Assembly (NCBI GenBank): GCA_902491625.1
Contig: CABUIO010000009.1
Location: 7,273 to 71,272 of the forward strand
DNA length: 64,000 nucleotides
From: an uncultured Porphyromonadaceae bacterium
Lineage (GTDB): Bacteria > Bacteroidota > Bacteroidia > Bacteroidales > Muribaculaceae
Direction: 5' to 3'
Shown here: piece after piece, positions 41,592 through 50,976 of the stretch
Layout of the letters: every line of letters starts with the position of its first letter
How positions within the stretch are numbered: position 1 is the stretch's first letter
Program-made: the position numbers and the translations under genes
Notes under the pieces: generated by a model
Told to the model about the DNA's origin: nothing
The model's database searches: none
Seen by the model: the letters and a program-made list of their open reading frames with translations, nothing else

Positions 41592-42035
41592 ATGAGCAAG
41601 ACTAAATCCCTGCACCACATAGTGTTTGCAACCAAACATCGCAAACCCACCATCCCAGTGGATAATAAAAGAGAGCTGTACGCCTATATCTTCGGCATAA
41701 TCAAAAACAAACGATGTTTTCTGCTCAGAATGAACGGGGTAGAGGATCATATCCACATTCTTGTAGACATAAATCCGACAGTTGCTCTGGCAGACCTTGT
41801 CAAGGAGATGAAGCGATGCAGCAGCCAGTGGGCAAATGGGAATCCGAAGTTTCCCTTATTTGAGGGCTGGGGCGACGGATATTATGCTGTGTCGCTTGGA
41901 GTTAACGATGTGGAATCTTGCAAAAGATATATTATCGGTCAGGAGGAACATCACAGGCATGTAGAGCTAAAAAATGAAATGCATGAAATGGCAGAAGAAA
42001 ATCAGCTTGAATGGTACCCGGACGATTGGGTATAA
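41592..42035 (+). mobile_element. REP-associated tyrosine transposase (RAYT, Y1/HUH family)
   Basis: 147 residues. Members of this IS200-related family cut and join single-stranded DNA at REP hairpins. The HUH pair lies in VEDHIHILVDI near 51-56, and the nucleophile Tyr113 in CKRYIIGQEEHH. The opening KTKSLHHIVFATKHRKPTI is typical. The gene is intact and is enclosed by palindromes and a perfect 52-bp inverted repeat, the usual setting of RAYTs. It is AT-richer than its neighbours. It lies between glycerate kinase and the glycan cluster and breaks neither. Confidence 0.92.
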
Positions 42036-42127
42036 GATACAACACCTCCGGAGTTGTATCGCATCGCACGTCCTTGTCCCCGGACGCTGTCCGGGGTTAA
42101 CAAGATTGTCAGTCCTCCGGACTGCCG
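42036..42127 (-). repeat. REP palindromes right of the transposase
   Basis: GATACAAC...GTTGTATC at 42036-42060 is a hairpin around CTCCGGAG. The segment 42076-42127 is the exact reverse complement of 41487-41538 over 52 bases. Confidence 0.9.
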
Positions 42128-42252
42128 CACAATGGTTCGATATGGTTCCCTTTGGTTCGAGAAATAAATTATTTCAGTTAGGTATTGTTCGCGTCAAAAA
42201 GGAGCCGGGAGGCAATAAGCGACACTCGCTCAACGTTGCATAATCAGAGACC

Positions 42253-43458
42253 ATGAGAATACTGATAGCAAATAAATTCATGTACCCTCGCGGCGGCGAT
42301 TGCGTGGTGGCGCTCAACACGGCGTCGCTGCTCCGCGCCCACGGCCATGAGGTGCGTCTGTATGCCATGGACTACCCTGACAATCTGGAGCTTCCGGACG
42401 CCTCGGGCTATGCCTCGCGTGTAAGTTTCGACGGTTCTCTTCCGGAGAAACTAAAGGCCGTGAGAAGACTCATGGGCAAAGGAGACGTGCGCGAATCATT
42501 CCGCAAGGTAATGCGCGAATTCCGTCCCGACGTGGTGCATATGCACAACATCCACAGCTATCTGTCGCCGGTGATCGGCGAGATCGCCGCCTCCATGGGC
42601 GTGCGCGTGGTCTGGACAATGCACGACTACAAGCTTATATGTCCGGCTTACTCGTGCCGTCGTCCCGACGGAAGCAACTGCGAACTGTGCTTCGGTGGCA
42701 ATCTGCATGTGGCTCATCTGCGGTGCATGAAAGGAAGTTATCCGGCGAGTTTCATAGCTTCGCTTGAAGCAAAAAGATGGAACCGCACCAGATTGCAACG
42801 CTTCTGCTCCGCGTTCATCTGTCCGTCGGAGTTTATGGCGGAATGCATGAACAAAGCCGGTTTCCGGAGCGATCTGCTGCGCGTACTCAACAACTTCGCC
42901 GATCCGGTCAAGTTCGAAGGGCGCGAACCATGCATAATGCCGGAGCCATATTTCTGCTACGTCGGCAGACTCAGCGAGGAGAAAGGTGTCGCCACGCTGT
43001 TGCGTGCGGCGAGGATCGCCGGCGTGAGGCTGAAAGTGGCCGGCGACGGACCGCTACGCGAGAGTCTGCAACGCGCCTACGAGGATGTTGCATCGATAGA
43101 ATTTCTCGGCCATCTCGACGCCTCCGGCGTAGCCGAGGTGCTGAGCCGCGCATCGGCCTCGGTCATCCCTTCGGAATGGTACGAGAACAACCCTCTTGGC
43201 GTGATAGAGTCGCTTAGTCTCGGAACGCCAGTGATCGGTGCCCGAATCGGCGGCATTCCGGAACTTATCCGCGACGACAGCGACGGCCTTAAGCGCGGCG
43301 AGACATATCCCGCCGGCAATGCCGAGGCTTTGGCGGAGCTGCTGCTCGAATTCAAATCCGACGCCTACGACCGCCGACGCATAGCCGCAGCTGCACGCGA
43401 ACGTTTCTCGCCCGGAAAACACTACGAGGCCCTGATGAAAATTTATTCCTTGCATTAG
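42253..43458 (+). CDS. GT4 family glycosyltransferase
   Basis: 401 residues, GT-B fold. The N-terminal half shows NKFMYPRGGDCVVALNTASL and VVHMHNIHSYLSP. The C-terminal half shows YVGRLSEEKGVATLLRAARI near 238 and the EX7E segment EWYENNPLGVIESLSLGTPV near 310, the site that holds the nucleotide sugar in retaining GT4 enzymes. It is the first gene of the plus-strand glycan cluster and is followed after 103 bases by the radical SAM gene, which has its own -7 box. The sugars are unknown. Confidence 0.87.
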   Translation: MRILIANKFMYPRGGDCVVALNTASLLRAHGHEVRLYAMDYPDNLELPDASGYASRVSFDGSLPEKLKAVRRLMGKGDVRESFRKVMREFRPDVVHMHNIHSYLSPVIGEIAASMGVRVVWTMHDYKLICPAYSCRRPDGSNCELCFGGNLHVAHLRCMKGSYPASFIASLEAKRWNRTRLQRFCSAFICPSEFMAECMNKAGFRSDLLRVLNNFADPVKFEGREPCIMPEPYFCYVGRLSEEKGVATLLRAARIAGVRLKVAGDGPLRESLQRAYEDVASIEFLGHLDASGVAEVLSRASASVIPSEWYENNPLGVIESLSLGTPVIGARIGGIPELIRDDSDGLKRGETYPAGNAEALAELLLEFKSDAYDRRRIAAAARERFSPGKHYEALMKIYSLH

Positions 43459-43480
43459 CCTCGGTATGGGAAAGTTTTGC

Positions 43481-43488
43481 TAACTTTG
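43481..43488 (+). promoter_or_regulatory. -7 box of the radical SAM gene
   Basis: TAACTTTG, with the ATG 73 bases downstream. No convincing -33 TTTG at the usual spacing. Confidence 0.5.
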
Positions 43489-43561
43489 TGAACGGAAGCC
43501 GCGACAAAAGCATCTCCTCGACCGAACGCAAAAGCTTAACCGGCTGTATTTTGCAATCATT

Positions 43562-44599
43562 ATGAACAAACTACCGACCGATATATCCATCATCACCACA
43601 TACCGCTGCCCCATGCGCTGCAAGATGTGCAACATCTGGCAGAACCCGACAGACATCAAAGAGGAGATCAAGGCAGCCGATCTGGAGATGCTTCCTTCGT
43701 TTAAATTCGTCAACATCACCGGCGGAGAGCCTTTCGTTCGCGAAGACCTCGGCGAGATTGTGGAAGTCATGTTCCGCAAGTCGCCGCGCATCGTCATCTC
43801 GACCTCCGGCTGGTATGACGACCGCGTCATAGACCTCGCCCGCCGCTTCCCCAACATCGGCATCCGCATCAGCATCGAGGGAATGCAGACCACCAACGAC
43901 GCGCTGCGCGGCCGCGAAGGCGGATTTGAGAAAGGTGTGCGCACGCTGCGCCGCCTCAAGGAGATGGGTGTCAAGGATATAGGGTTCGGCATCACGGTCA
44001 GCAACCACAACTCAGCCGACATGCTCAACCTCTACGAGCTGTCGAAGGAACTCGACATGGAGTTCGCGACCGCCGCGTTCCACAACTCCTTCTATTTCCA
44101 CAAATACGACAACGTCATCACCAACAAGCACGAGGTGACCGACAATTTCCGCCGTCTCATGGAGCTTCAGATGAAGGAACACCATCCCAAATCGTGGTTC
44201 CGCGCCTACTTCAATATGGGACTCATCAACTACGTCAACGGCGGACGCCGACTGCTCCCCTGCGAGGCCGGGACGGTCAACTTCTTCGTGGATCCCTGGG
44301 GCGAGGTCTATCCCTGCAACGGCATGGAGGAGTCGAAATGGAAACTCAGCATGGGCAACATCCGCTCCGGCATGAGTTTCGAGGAGATCTGGAACAGTCC
44401 GCAGGCCGACGAGGTGCGCCGCCACGTGCGCTCATGCCCCAAGAACTGCTGGATGGTCGGCACCGCCTCCCCCGTGATGAAAAAATACATAAGCCGCCCG
44501 GCAAGCTGGGTGATCGCCAACAAGATGCGCTCTCTGCTCGGACGTCCGCTGAAACTTCTTCCGCAGGTTGAGACACAAATCAAGCTAAACAGCAGATAA
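43562..44599 (+). CDS. Radical SAM / SPASM protein in a glycan cluster
   Basis: 345 residues. Cys16, Cys20 and Cys23 in YRCPMRCKMCNIW bind the radical SAM 4Fe-4S cluster; NITGGEPFVRED near 60 is the SAM-binding glycine-rich motif. A SPASM-type C-terminus has cysteines in LLPCEAG, VYPCNGMEE and SCPKNCW, which would hold an auxiliary cluster. No peptide substrate gene is nearby. The location between two glycosyltransferases suggests modification of a sugar or a lipid carrier, but the substrate cannot be read from sequence. The stop shares an A with the next ATG. Confidence 0.85.
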   Translation: MNKLPTDISIITTYRCPMRCKMCNIWQNPTDIKEEIKAADLEMLPSFKFVNITGGEPFVREDLGEIVEVMFRKSPRIVISTSGWYDDRVIDLARRFPNIGIRISIEGMQTTNDALRGREGGFEKGVRTLRRLKEMGVKDIGFGITVSNHNSADMLNLYELSKELDMEFATAAFHNSFYFHKYDNVITNKHEVTDNFRRLMELQMKEHHPKSWFRAYFNMGLINYVNGGRRLLPCEAGTVNFFVDPWGEVYPCNGMEESKWKLSMGNIRSGMSFEEIWNSPQADEVRRHVRSCPKNCWMVGTASPVMKKYISRPASWVIANKMRSLLGRPLKLLPQVETQIKLNSR

Positions 44600-45705
44600 T
44601 GAAGATCGTCGTCACAGGCACACGCGGCATTCCCGACATCCAGGGAGGAGTCGAGACCCACTGCGAGGAACTATTTCCGCGCATAGCCGCACTGGGTCAT
44701 GACGTCACCGTGATCCGACGTTCCTGCTACGTCACCCCCGACAACCACCGCCGCGATTTTCGCGGAGTCAGACTGCTCGACATCTTCGCACCACGCCTCA
44801 AGAGCATCGAGGCGATAGTCCATACTTTCCTCGCCGTTGTCAAGGCGCGCACACTCAATCCCGACATACTCCACATCCACGCCATCGGGCCGTCTCTGAT
44901 GGTGCCGTTCGCACGTCTGTTAGGGATGAAAGTAGTGATGACGCACCACGGGTTCGACTTCAACAGAGGCAAATGGGGACGCCTCGCAAAGACCATGCTG
45001 CGCACCGGAGAACGCTGGGGTGTGAAACGCTCATCTGCCGTGATTGTCATCTCGCAGGAGATCGCCACACGCGCCGCCGAAGTCTACGGACGCCGCGACA
45101 CCGCGCTCATTTACAACGGCGTGACACCTCCGCCCGCCACCACAGCCACCGACTACATCGAAAGTCTCGGCCTCGCTCCTCAACGCTACGTCGTTGCCGT
45201 CGGACGCTTCGTGCCGGAGAAATGCTTCGACATGCTCATAGAGGCCTTCGACCGCTCCGGACTCGCCACAGAAGGCTATAAACTTGCCATCGCGGGCGAC
45301 GCCGACCATCCCGACGCCTTTTCGCAGGACCTCAAGCAACTTGCCGCAGCGCACTCCGACAAAGTGGTGCTCACAGGCTTCATCCGTGGAGAGAAACTCA
45401 ACCAGTTGCTCACCAATGCCGCCCTTTTTTGCCTCCCCTCCACCCACGAGGGACTTCCCATTTCACTCCTTGAGGCCATGAGCCATTGCCTCGACGTGCT
45501 CGTGAGCGACATACCGGCAAATCTGATAGCCGAGATCGACCACAAGGGCGACACCTTTCCCTGCGGCGACAGAGAAGCCCTCGCCAAAGCGCTGCGCCGC
45601 AAACTCTCCGGCAAGACACCTCAGCGCCGCGACTACGACCTCAGCGCATACAATTGGGACCACATCGCCCAGCTCACCCTTCAGGTCTACTCCTCGCTCC
45701 TCTGA
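44599..45705 (+). CDS. GT4 family glycosyltransferase
   Basis: 368 residues. The N-terminus VTGTRGIPDIQGGVETHCEE is typical of a GT4 subgroup with a DUF1972-like N-terminal half. The C-terminal half has VAVGRFVPEKCFDMLIEAFD near 198 and PSTHEGLPISLLEAMSHCLD near 280, the E-x7-E motif. It is coupled to the radical SAM gene by a one-base overlap, so the two products probably act on the same glycan. No membrane segment is visible. Confidence 0.87.
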   Translation: MKIVVTGTRGIPDIQGGVETHCEELFPRIAALGHDVTVIRRSCYVTPDNHRRDFRGVRLLDIFAPRLKSIEAIVHTFLAVVKARTLNPDILHIHAIGPSLMVPFARLLGMKVVMTHHGFDFNRGKWGRLAKTMLRTGERWGVKRSSAVIVISQEIATRAAEVYGRRDTALIYNGVTPPPATTATDYIESLGLAPQRYVVAVGRFVPEKCFDMLIEAFDRSGLATEGYKLAIAGDADHPDAFSQDLKQLAAAHSDKVVLTGFIRGEKLNQLLTNAALFCLPSTHEGLPISLLEAMSHCLDVLVSDIPANLIAEIDHKGDTFPCGDREALAKALRRKLSGKTPQRRDYDLSAYNWDHIAQLTLQVYSSLL

Positions 45706-45771
45706 ATCCACCACACATAACTCTTATTGGAATACATCCATGACGATATCCCGGGCGTTGGGGAAGATTGA

Positions 45772-45803
45772 TTTGCGGCTATTGGAAATAATCGTTAAAT
45801 TTG
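45772..45803 (+). promoter_or_regulatory. Promoter of the acyltransferase gene with structured leader
   Basis: TTTG at 45772-45775 and TAAATTTG at 45796-45803, spacer 20. The leader up to 45880 contains a GTCCG-TTCGG-CGGAC hairpin inside an AGCC/GGCT stem. Confidence 0.7.
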
Positions 45804-45879
45804 CGACTTAATAGCGACTTATTGGAGCCGAAGGCTGTCCGTTCGGCGGACGGCGAGGCTAATTCGTAACAAGCCGATT

Positions 45880-46809
45880 ATGCAGGATATTATAGAGCGC
45901 ATAGACCGCGATCTGCTGAAAGCCGAACTCACCGAGGAGCGGCGTCTGCGCCATACTAATAAAGGAGATAACGACATATATGTGGTCGATGCGGCGTCGT
46001 GTCCCAACACGATGCGCGAGATCGGGCGCCTCCGCGAGATCGCGTTCCGCGATGCCGGAGGAGGCACCGGCAAGGACTGCGACATTGATTTCTACGACAC
46101 GATGGAGCCGCCGTGCCGCCAGCTTCTTGTCTGGGATCCGCAGCACGAGGAAATCATCGGAGGCTACCGCTTCATCATGGGCAGCGACATACGCCTTGAC
46201 GAGAGGCAGTGTCCGCGCATCGCGACCTCGCACATGTTCCGGTTCTCGCAGAAGTTCATAGACGATTATCTGCCTCAGACCATGGAGCTTGGCCGCTCGT
46301 TCGTAGCGCTTGGCTATCAGTCGAGCAAGGCCGGAACAAAGGCTCTCTATGCACTCGACAACCTTTGGGACGGACTCGGCGCCCTCACGGTGATAAATCC
46401 GGAGATCAAATATCTATTCGGCAAGGTGACGATGTATCCGGGCTACAGCCGCGAGTGTCGCGACATGCTTCTCTATTTCCTCCACAAGCATTTTCCTGAC
46501 CATGACAATCTTGTGAGTCCATACGAGCCTCTGCAGCGCACCACGCCGGAGGAGGAGCTGCGGGAGATCTTCAGCAGTGACGATTTCCACGAAGACTACA
46601 AGATTCTCCACCATCAGATACGCAGCCACGGCTGCAACATTCCCCCTCTTGTCAACGCCTATATGTCGCTGTCGCCGACGATGAAGATGTTCGGCACGGC
46701 GATCAACGACGAATTCGGCGATGTCGAGGAGAGCGGCATCATGATCACGCTCTCCGAGATCTTCGAAGACAAGAAGAGCCGCCATATCGGCACGTACAAC
46801 GGCAAGTGA
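45880..46809 (+). CDS. GNAT-family N-acyltransferase, GlsB-like
   Basis: 309 residues of the Acetyltransf_5 (hemolysin/OlsB) type. Family signatures include REIGRLREIAFRDAGGGTG near 48, WDPQHEEIIGGYRFIMG near 88, and QTMELGRSFVALGYQ near 132. Related Bacteroides proteins (GlsB) put a 3-hydroxyacyl chain on glycine, the first step of glycine lipids; others make ornithine lipids. It is soluble or peripheral at the inner membrane. The second acyltransferase (GlsA type) is not adjacent. The start is set by the promoter and leader. Confidence 0.75.
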   Translation: MQDIIERIDRDLLKAELTEERRLRHTNKGDNDIYVVDAASCPNTMREIGRLREIAFRDAGGGTGKDCDIDFYDTMEPPCRQLLVWDPQHEEIIGGYRFIMGSDIRLDERQCPRIATSHMFRFSQKFIDDYLPQTMELGRSFVALGYQSSKAGTKALYALDNLWDGLGALTVINPEIKYLFGKVTMYPGYSRECRDMLLYFLHKHFPDHDNLVSPYEPLQRTTPEEELREIFSSDDFHEDYKILHHQIRSHGCNIPPLVNAYMSLSPTMKMFGTAINDEFGDVEESGIMITLSEIFEDKKSRHIGTYNGK

Positions 46810-46890
46810 CAGCAAAATGCGCAACGGACTGACAAACATTACCTTCCCGGACATTGTTATAACTGCCGTAAACTATAGACATTGAATGTC

Positions 46891-48549
46891 ATGACTTCTC
46901 TACTGAAATCCTCTCTTCCAATCCTCGCTCTCTCGCTGTTCACGACGTCCGCACTTGCCGGTGCGTCGCAGGGAGAACAGGCGAAAGACTCAGTGGAACA
47001 GTCTCTCGAAGTGCTTGCGCTTGCGCGGGAGATGGCTTCCGATTCGCTTTGCATCGACTGTTCGGTGCAGATGCCCTGGAGCAACGAGTCGCGGCCTTTC
47101 GCCGTCTACGGCGCGGCAGCTCGCGTCAACCTCTCGACCTCGGGGAATTTCGCACCTTATTATGTGGTGTCCAACCGCTACGGAATCACCACTCAGGCCG
47201 ACGGAGTGCAGGCGCGTGCCTTCATCTACCGTCCGCTGTATACCGAGACACGCTTCAGCTACGGCTTCGGCGCCGATGTGATCGGAGGATGGACGAAGGG
47301 TACCGACTACGCACGCTACACCACAGGCGAGGGCTGGGGCTACCGCAATCTGCATCAGCCGGCATTCTGGATTCAGGATCTTTACGGCGAGGTGAAATAC
47401 CGCGGCGTGTTCCTCACCGCAGGACTCAAGGAGAACAACCGCGGCATCTTCGACAACGACCTCAACTCGGGCGACATCGTGATGAGCAACAATGCGCGTC
47501 CGGTGCCTCAGATCCGCGTGGGCTTCATCGACTTCCAGAACATTCCGCTCACGCAGGGATGGGTGCAGATCCAGGGCGAGGTCGCCTATGGGAAGTTTCT
47601 TGACAGCGACTGGCTGCGCGACCACTACAACCGGTACAATTCCTTCATCACCACAGGCAGCTACATGCAGTATTCGCGCCTTTATCTGCGCTCCAACCCC
47701 GACAAGCCTTTCTCTGTCACTGTCGGAATGCAGCATGCCACTCAGTTCGGCGGCAAATGGGAGATCCGGGAAAAGGGGGAGCTTGTAGCCACCCACGATG
47801 ACAAGCTGAAATTCAAGGACTGGTTCAACGCCTTCCTGCCGTGGAAAGGGAGCAGCAAGGACGGCTATTATTCAGGCAACCATTTAGGTTCCTGGGACGT
47901 CAAGGCGCGCTACAGATTTCACGACGGATCGGAGCTGACGGCCTACGCGCAGCTGCCCTGGGAGGACGGCTCCGGCATCGGCAAGCTCAACGGATTCGAC
48001 GGTGTCTGGGGACTGCACTACCGTCTGCCGCAATACACTCAGTGGCTACGCAACGTCGTGGCCGAATACATCGACTTCACCAACCAGAGCGGCCCGATGC
48101 ACTGGGCTCCCGGCGACTTCCCCGGTACGGAGATTCCCGGCGAGGCCACCGGTGCGGACGACTACTACAACAACTACATGTACAACGGCTGGGCCAACTA
48201 CGGCATGGCCATGGGCTCACCTTTCATCAAGTCGCCGATCTACAACACTGACGGCTACATGCGCTTCACCGACAACCGCGTGCGCGGATTCCACATCGGA
48301 GCCGACGGCGCCGTCAACGCCAATCTCGACTGGCGCGTGCTCTTGAGCTACCGAACTTCGTGGGGCACGCCGTTCGTGCCCCGGCTCGATAAGCTCCACG
48401 ACACCTCGATGCTCGCGGAGTGTCGCTGGCGTCTGCCCCGCAATCCGCATTTCTCCATCCTCGGAGCACTCGCCTTCGACGCCGGCAAGCTCTACGGCAA
48501 CAATTTCGGCGGCTACGTCACACTGCGCTATATCGGCCTGATTTTATAA
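46891..48549 (+). CDS. Capsule assembly Wzi-family outer-membrane protein
   Basis: 552 residues. Signal peptide (SSLPILALSLFTTSALAGA), then an outer-membrane barrel with many alternating aromatic strands (FSYGFGADVIGGW, DLYGEVKYRGVFLTAGLKE, FSVTVGMQHATQFGGKW) ending in VTLRYIGLIL. The pattern fits Wzi, a lectin-like porin that helps retain capsule at the cell surface. I use the ATG at 46891 rather than the TTG three codons earlier. It lies between the acyltransferase and a small lipoprotein, in front of the nonulosonate genes. Confidence 0.78.
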   Translation: MTSLLKSSLPILALSLFTTSALAGASQGEQAKDSVEQSLEVLALAREMASDSLCIDCSVQMPWSNESRPFAVYGAAARVNLSTSGNFAPYYVVSNRYGITTQADGVQARAFIYRPLYTETRFSYGFGADVIGGWTKGTDYARYTTGEGWGYRNLHQPAFWIQDLYGEVKYRGVFLTAGLKENNRGIFDNDLNSGDIVMSNNARPVPQIRVGFIDFQNIPLTQGWVQIQGEVAYGKFLDSDWLRDHYNRYNSFITTGSYMQYSRLYLRSNPDKPFSVTVGMQHATQFGGKWEIREKGELVATHDDKLKFKDWFNAFLPWKGSSKDGYYSGNHLGSWDVKARYRFHDGSELTAYAQLPWEDGSGIGKLNGFDGVWGLHYRLPQYTQWLRNVVAEYIDFTNQSGPMHWAPGDFPGTEIPGEATGADDYYNNYMYNGWANYGMAMGSPFIKSPIYNTDGYMRFTDNRVRGFHIGADGAVNANLDWRVLLSYRTSWGTPFVPRLDKLHDTSMLAECRWRLPRNPHFSILGALAFDAGKLYGNNFGGYVTLRYIGLIL

Positions 48550-48553
48550 AGCT

Positions 48554-49009
48554 ATGAAACGTATTACAAAAGCTCTCACCATCTTTGCGGCACTGACGGC
48601 GATCGTCTGTCTCAGCGCGTGCACCCGCAACAACGGCAACATAGGCAAACAGTTCGGCCAGTGGAAAGTAACGCACATTACCGTCGACGGCCAAACCGAC
48701 GCAAACTATCACGGCAACATGTTCTGGTCGTTCCAGAATTCGACCGTAGAGATGAAATACGTGGAGGACAACCACGAAACCCGGAACACTTTCGGCAACT
48801 ACCGCATAGACGACAACACTCTGTTTATCACATTCCCTGACGCCTCGCGTCCCCCTCTGCCGGGACTCGGACTGAAGGCCGAGGGAGAGAATGCCATCCA
48901 GATCGTGCGCCTCACCGGCAGCGAGATGACCCTCGCCTACGACACGTCGCCCGGCGACCCCGACAACGGCACCGCCGCGACTGTAATCCTGCAGCTGAGG
49001 AAATGGTAG
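48554..49009 (+). CDS. Small lipoprotein with lipocalin-like fold
   Basis: 151 residues. The lipoprotein signal ends at the lipobox LSAC near residue 23. The mature part has GQWKVTHITVDGQ, MFWSFQNSTVEMKYV, and a C-terminal ATVILQLRKW strand, the layout of lipocalin-like lipoproteins in Bacteroidales. It starts 4 bases after the Wzi-like gene and ends 24 bases before the dehydratase, so it is in the same transcript. The ligand is unknown. Confidence 0.7.
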   Translation: MKRITKALTIFAALTAIVCLSACTRNNGNIGKQFGQWKVTHITVDGQTDANYHGNMFWSFQNSTVEMKYVEDNHETRNTFGNYRIDDNTLFITFPDASRPPLPGLGLKAEGENAIQIVRLTGSEMTLAYDTSPGDPDNGTAATVILQLRKW

Positions 49010-49033
49010 TCCACGCGTTCAAAATATAAAGGA

Positions 49034-50011
49034 ATGAAGAATGTACTTGTCACCGGAGCCGACGGCTTCATAGGCTCCCACCTCACCGAGCTACTGCTCC
49101 GCGAAGGATACAACGTCAGAGCACTCAGCCAATACAACAGCTTCAATTACTGGGGCTGGCTGGAGGATGTCAGCCACACTAATCTGGAAATCGTGACCGG
49201 CGACGTGCGCGACCCGGACTTCTGCCGCCACATCTGCAAGGGTGTGGACACGGCGTTCCATCTCGCCGCGCTGATAGCGATCCCCTACTCCTACGTAGCG
49301 CCGGACTCCTACGTCGACACCAACATAAAAGGCACACTGAACATGTGTCAGGCCGCACGCGACGAGGGTCTTGAGCGCCTGCTCGTCACCTCGACTTCCG
49401 AAGTTTACGGCACCGCGAAATATGTTCCCATCGACGAAAAGCATCCGCGCCAGCCTCAGTCGCCATATTCCGCCACTAAGATCGGCGCTGACGCAATCGC
49501 GATGAGTTTCCACAACGCGTTCTCGCTGCCGGTCAGCATCGTGCGCCCCTTCAACACCTACGGTCCGCGCCAGTCCGCACGCGCCATCATCCCGACGATC
49601 ATCACCCAGATCGCTTCGGGCGCACGTGAGATCAAGGTCGGCGACCTCACCCCGACACGCGACTTCAACTATGTCGAGGACACCGCCCGCGGCTTCCTTG
49701 CCATAGCGCGATCAGAGGACACTGTAGGCCGCGAAGTCAACATAGCCACAGCCACAGAGGTGAGCATGCAACAGACCCTCGACACCATCGCCCGCATCAT
49801 GGGTGCCGATGTGACGTGGCAGCGCGATCCCGAGCGCTGCCGTCCTGCCAAGAGCGAGGTGTTCCGCCTCTGCGGCGACAACACACTCATAAAGACGCTC
49901 ACGCCGTGGCGTCCGCAGGTCAGTCTTGAGGAAGGTCTGCGCCGCACCGTGGAATGGTTCTCCAACCCCGAAAATCTAAGTAAATACAAAGCCAATATAT
50001 ACAACCGATGA
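49034..50011 (+). CDS. SDR nucleotide-sugar dehydratase/epimerase, LegB-like
   Basis: 325 residues. Extended short-chain dehydrogenase: NAD motif TGADGFIGSHL near 8, FHLAALIAIPYSY near 76, the catalytic S-x-Y-x3-K in SPYSATKIGAD near 142, and FNTYGPRQSARAIIPTIITQ near 174. The last segment is close to LegB, the 4,6-dehydratase of legionaminic acid synthesis. It overlaps the ATP-grasp gene by 4 bases and is thus the head of the neuBCA group. A plain epimerase of another nucleotide sugar cannot be excluded, since LegC (aminotransferase) is not in the window. Confidence 0.8.
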   Translation: MKNVLVTGADGFIGSHLTELLLREGYNVRALSQYNSFNYWGWLEDVSHTNLEIVTGDVRDPDFCRHICKGVDTAFHLAALIAIPYSYVAPDSYVDTNIKGTLNMCQAARDEGLERLLVTSTSEVYGTAKYVPIDEKHPRQPQSPYSATKIGADAIAMSFHNAFSLPVSIVRPFNTYGPRQSARAIIPTIITQIASGAREIKVGDLTPTRDFNYVEDTARGFLAIARSEDTVGREVNIATATEVSMQQTLDTIARIMGADVTWQRDPERCRPAKSEVFRLCGDNTLIKTLTPWRPQVSLEEGLRRTVEWFSNPENLSKYKANIYNR

Positions 50012-50976
50012 AAGACAAGATTACCGTGCTTATGCTTGGCGGCGCACGCCGTGTGTCGATGGCCGAACAGCTCCGCGAGAGCGGGCGCCGGGCAGGACTT
50101 GACATCGAGATCATAAGTTATGAGCTTCTGAGCCAGGTGCCTATCGCCACAGTCGCAAAAGTTTTGGTCGGCCTCAAATGGTCCGATCCGGCAGTAGTGG
50201 ACGACATTGTGGCGCTCGCCCGCGATAATTCGGTCAACATCATCCTTCCGTTTGTCGACGGCGCAATCGAGATAGCCGCACGCTGCCGCGAAGCTCTGCC
50301 GGATGTATTCATTCCGGTAAGCGATCCGGAAGTATCGGCCAACATGTTCGACAAGGTACTGGCCGCCAAGGCCTTCCGCGAGGCCGAGCTTCCGATTCCG
50401 CAGACCTACAACGTCGTGACCGCGCAGCTTCCCGCCATCGCCAAACCGCGCCGCGGATCCGCTTCGAGAGGCATCAAGGTGTTCTACAACATGGACGATC
50501 TGATGCACCTCGACAATATCGGTGACTATATCCTGCAGGAGTACATCGAAAACCGCGAGGAATACACCGTCGACTGCTACGTCAGTGCCAAAGGTGAGAT
50601 TCTCTGTACCGTGCCACGACGACGTATCGAGGTGATGGGCGGCGAGGTCACACGCACGTGCACCTGCCGCCTCGAAGTACTCATGCGGGCGAGCCGCGAC
50701 GTCATCAAGGCCTTCAATCTGCGCGGCCCCGTGACAGTGCAGTTCCTTCACGACCTCGATTCCGACCGTTTCCTGCTGATGGAGGTCAATCCGCGTCTGG
50801 GAGGCGGCGTAATCTGCTCGATCTGCGCCGGAGCGCCTATCACGGACTACATCATCGCCGAAGCACTCGGACGCGACCTGAAGCCCTGCGACGACTGGAA
50901 AGACAACACGCTGATGGCACGCTACTGGAACGAAGTGATCTTCCCGGACGGCAAAAACATCTCGACCGATGACTGA
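50008..50976 (+). CDS. ATP-grasp ligase (CarB-like) in a nonulosonate operon
   Basis: 322 residues. The N-terminus (ITVLMLGGARRVSMAEQL) is a preATP-grasp fold. The ATP-grasp core has AIAKPRRGSASRGIKVF near 148 and the metal-binding FLLMEVNPRLGGG near 255. It belongs to the CarB-like ATP-grasp group found in polysaccharide loci, which join a carboxylate to an amine or a similar nucleophile. The substrate is unknown; one option is amino-acid or carbamoyl decoration of the sugar. It overlaps both the dehydratase (4 bases) and neuB (8 bases). Confidence 0.8.
   Translation: MKDKITVLMLGGARRVSMAEQLRESGRRAGLDIEIISYELLSQVPIATVAKVLVGLKWSDPAVVDDIVALARDNSVNIILPFVDGAIEIAARCREALPDVFIPVSDPEVSANMFDKVLAAKAFREAELPIPQTYNVVTAQLPAIAKPRRGSASRGIKVFYNMDDLMHLDNIGDYILQEYIENREEYTVDCYVSAKGEILCTVPRRRIEVMGGEVTRTCTCRLEVLMRASRDVIKAFNLRGPVTVQFLHDLDSDRFLLMEVNPRLGGGVICSICAGAPITDYIIAEALGRDLKPCDDWKDNTLMARYWNEVIFPDGKNISTDD

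Noticed and set aside
41396..42127. A CRISPR array, suggested by repeated CAGTCCGGAGGA words
   Set aside because: Spacing is irregular, arms are inverted rather than direct, and a RAYT gene sits inside; REP elements explain it.
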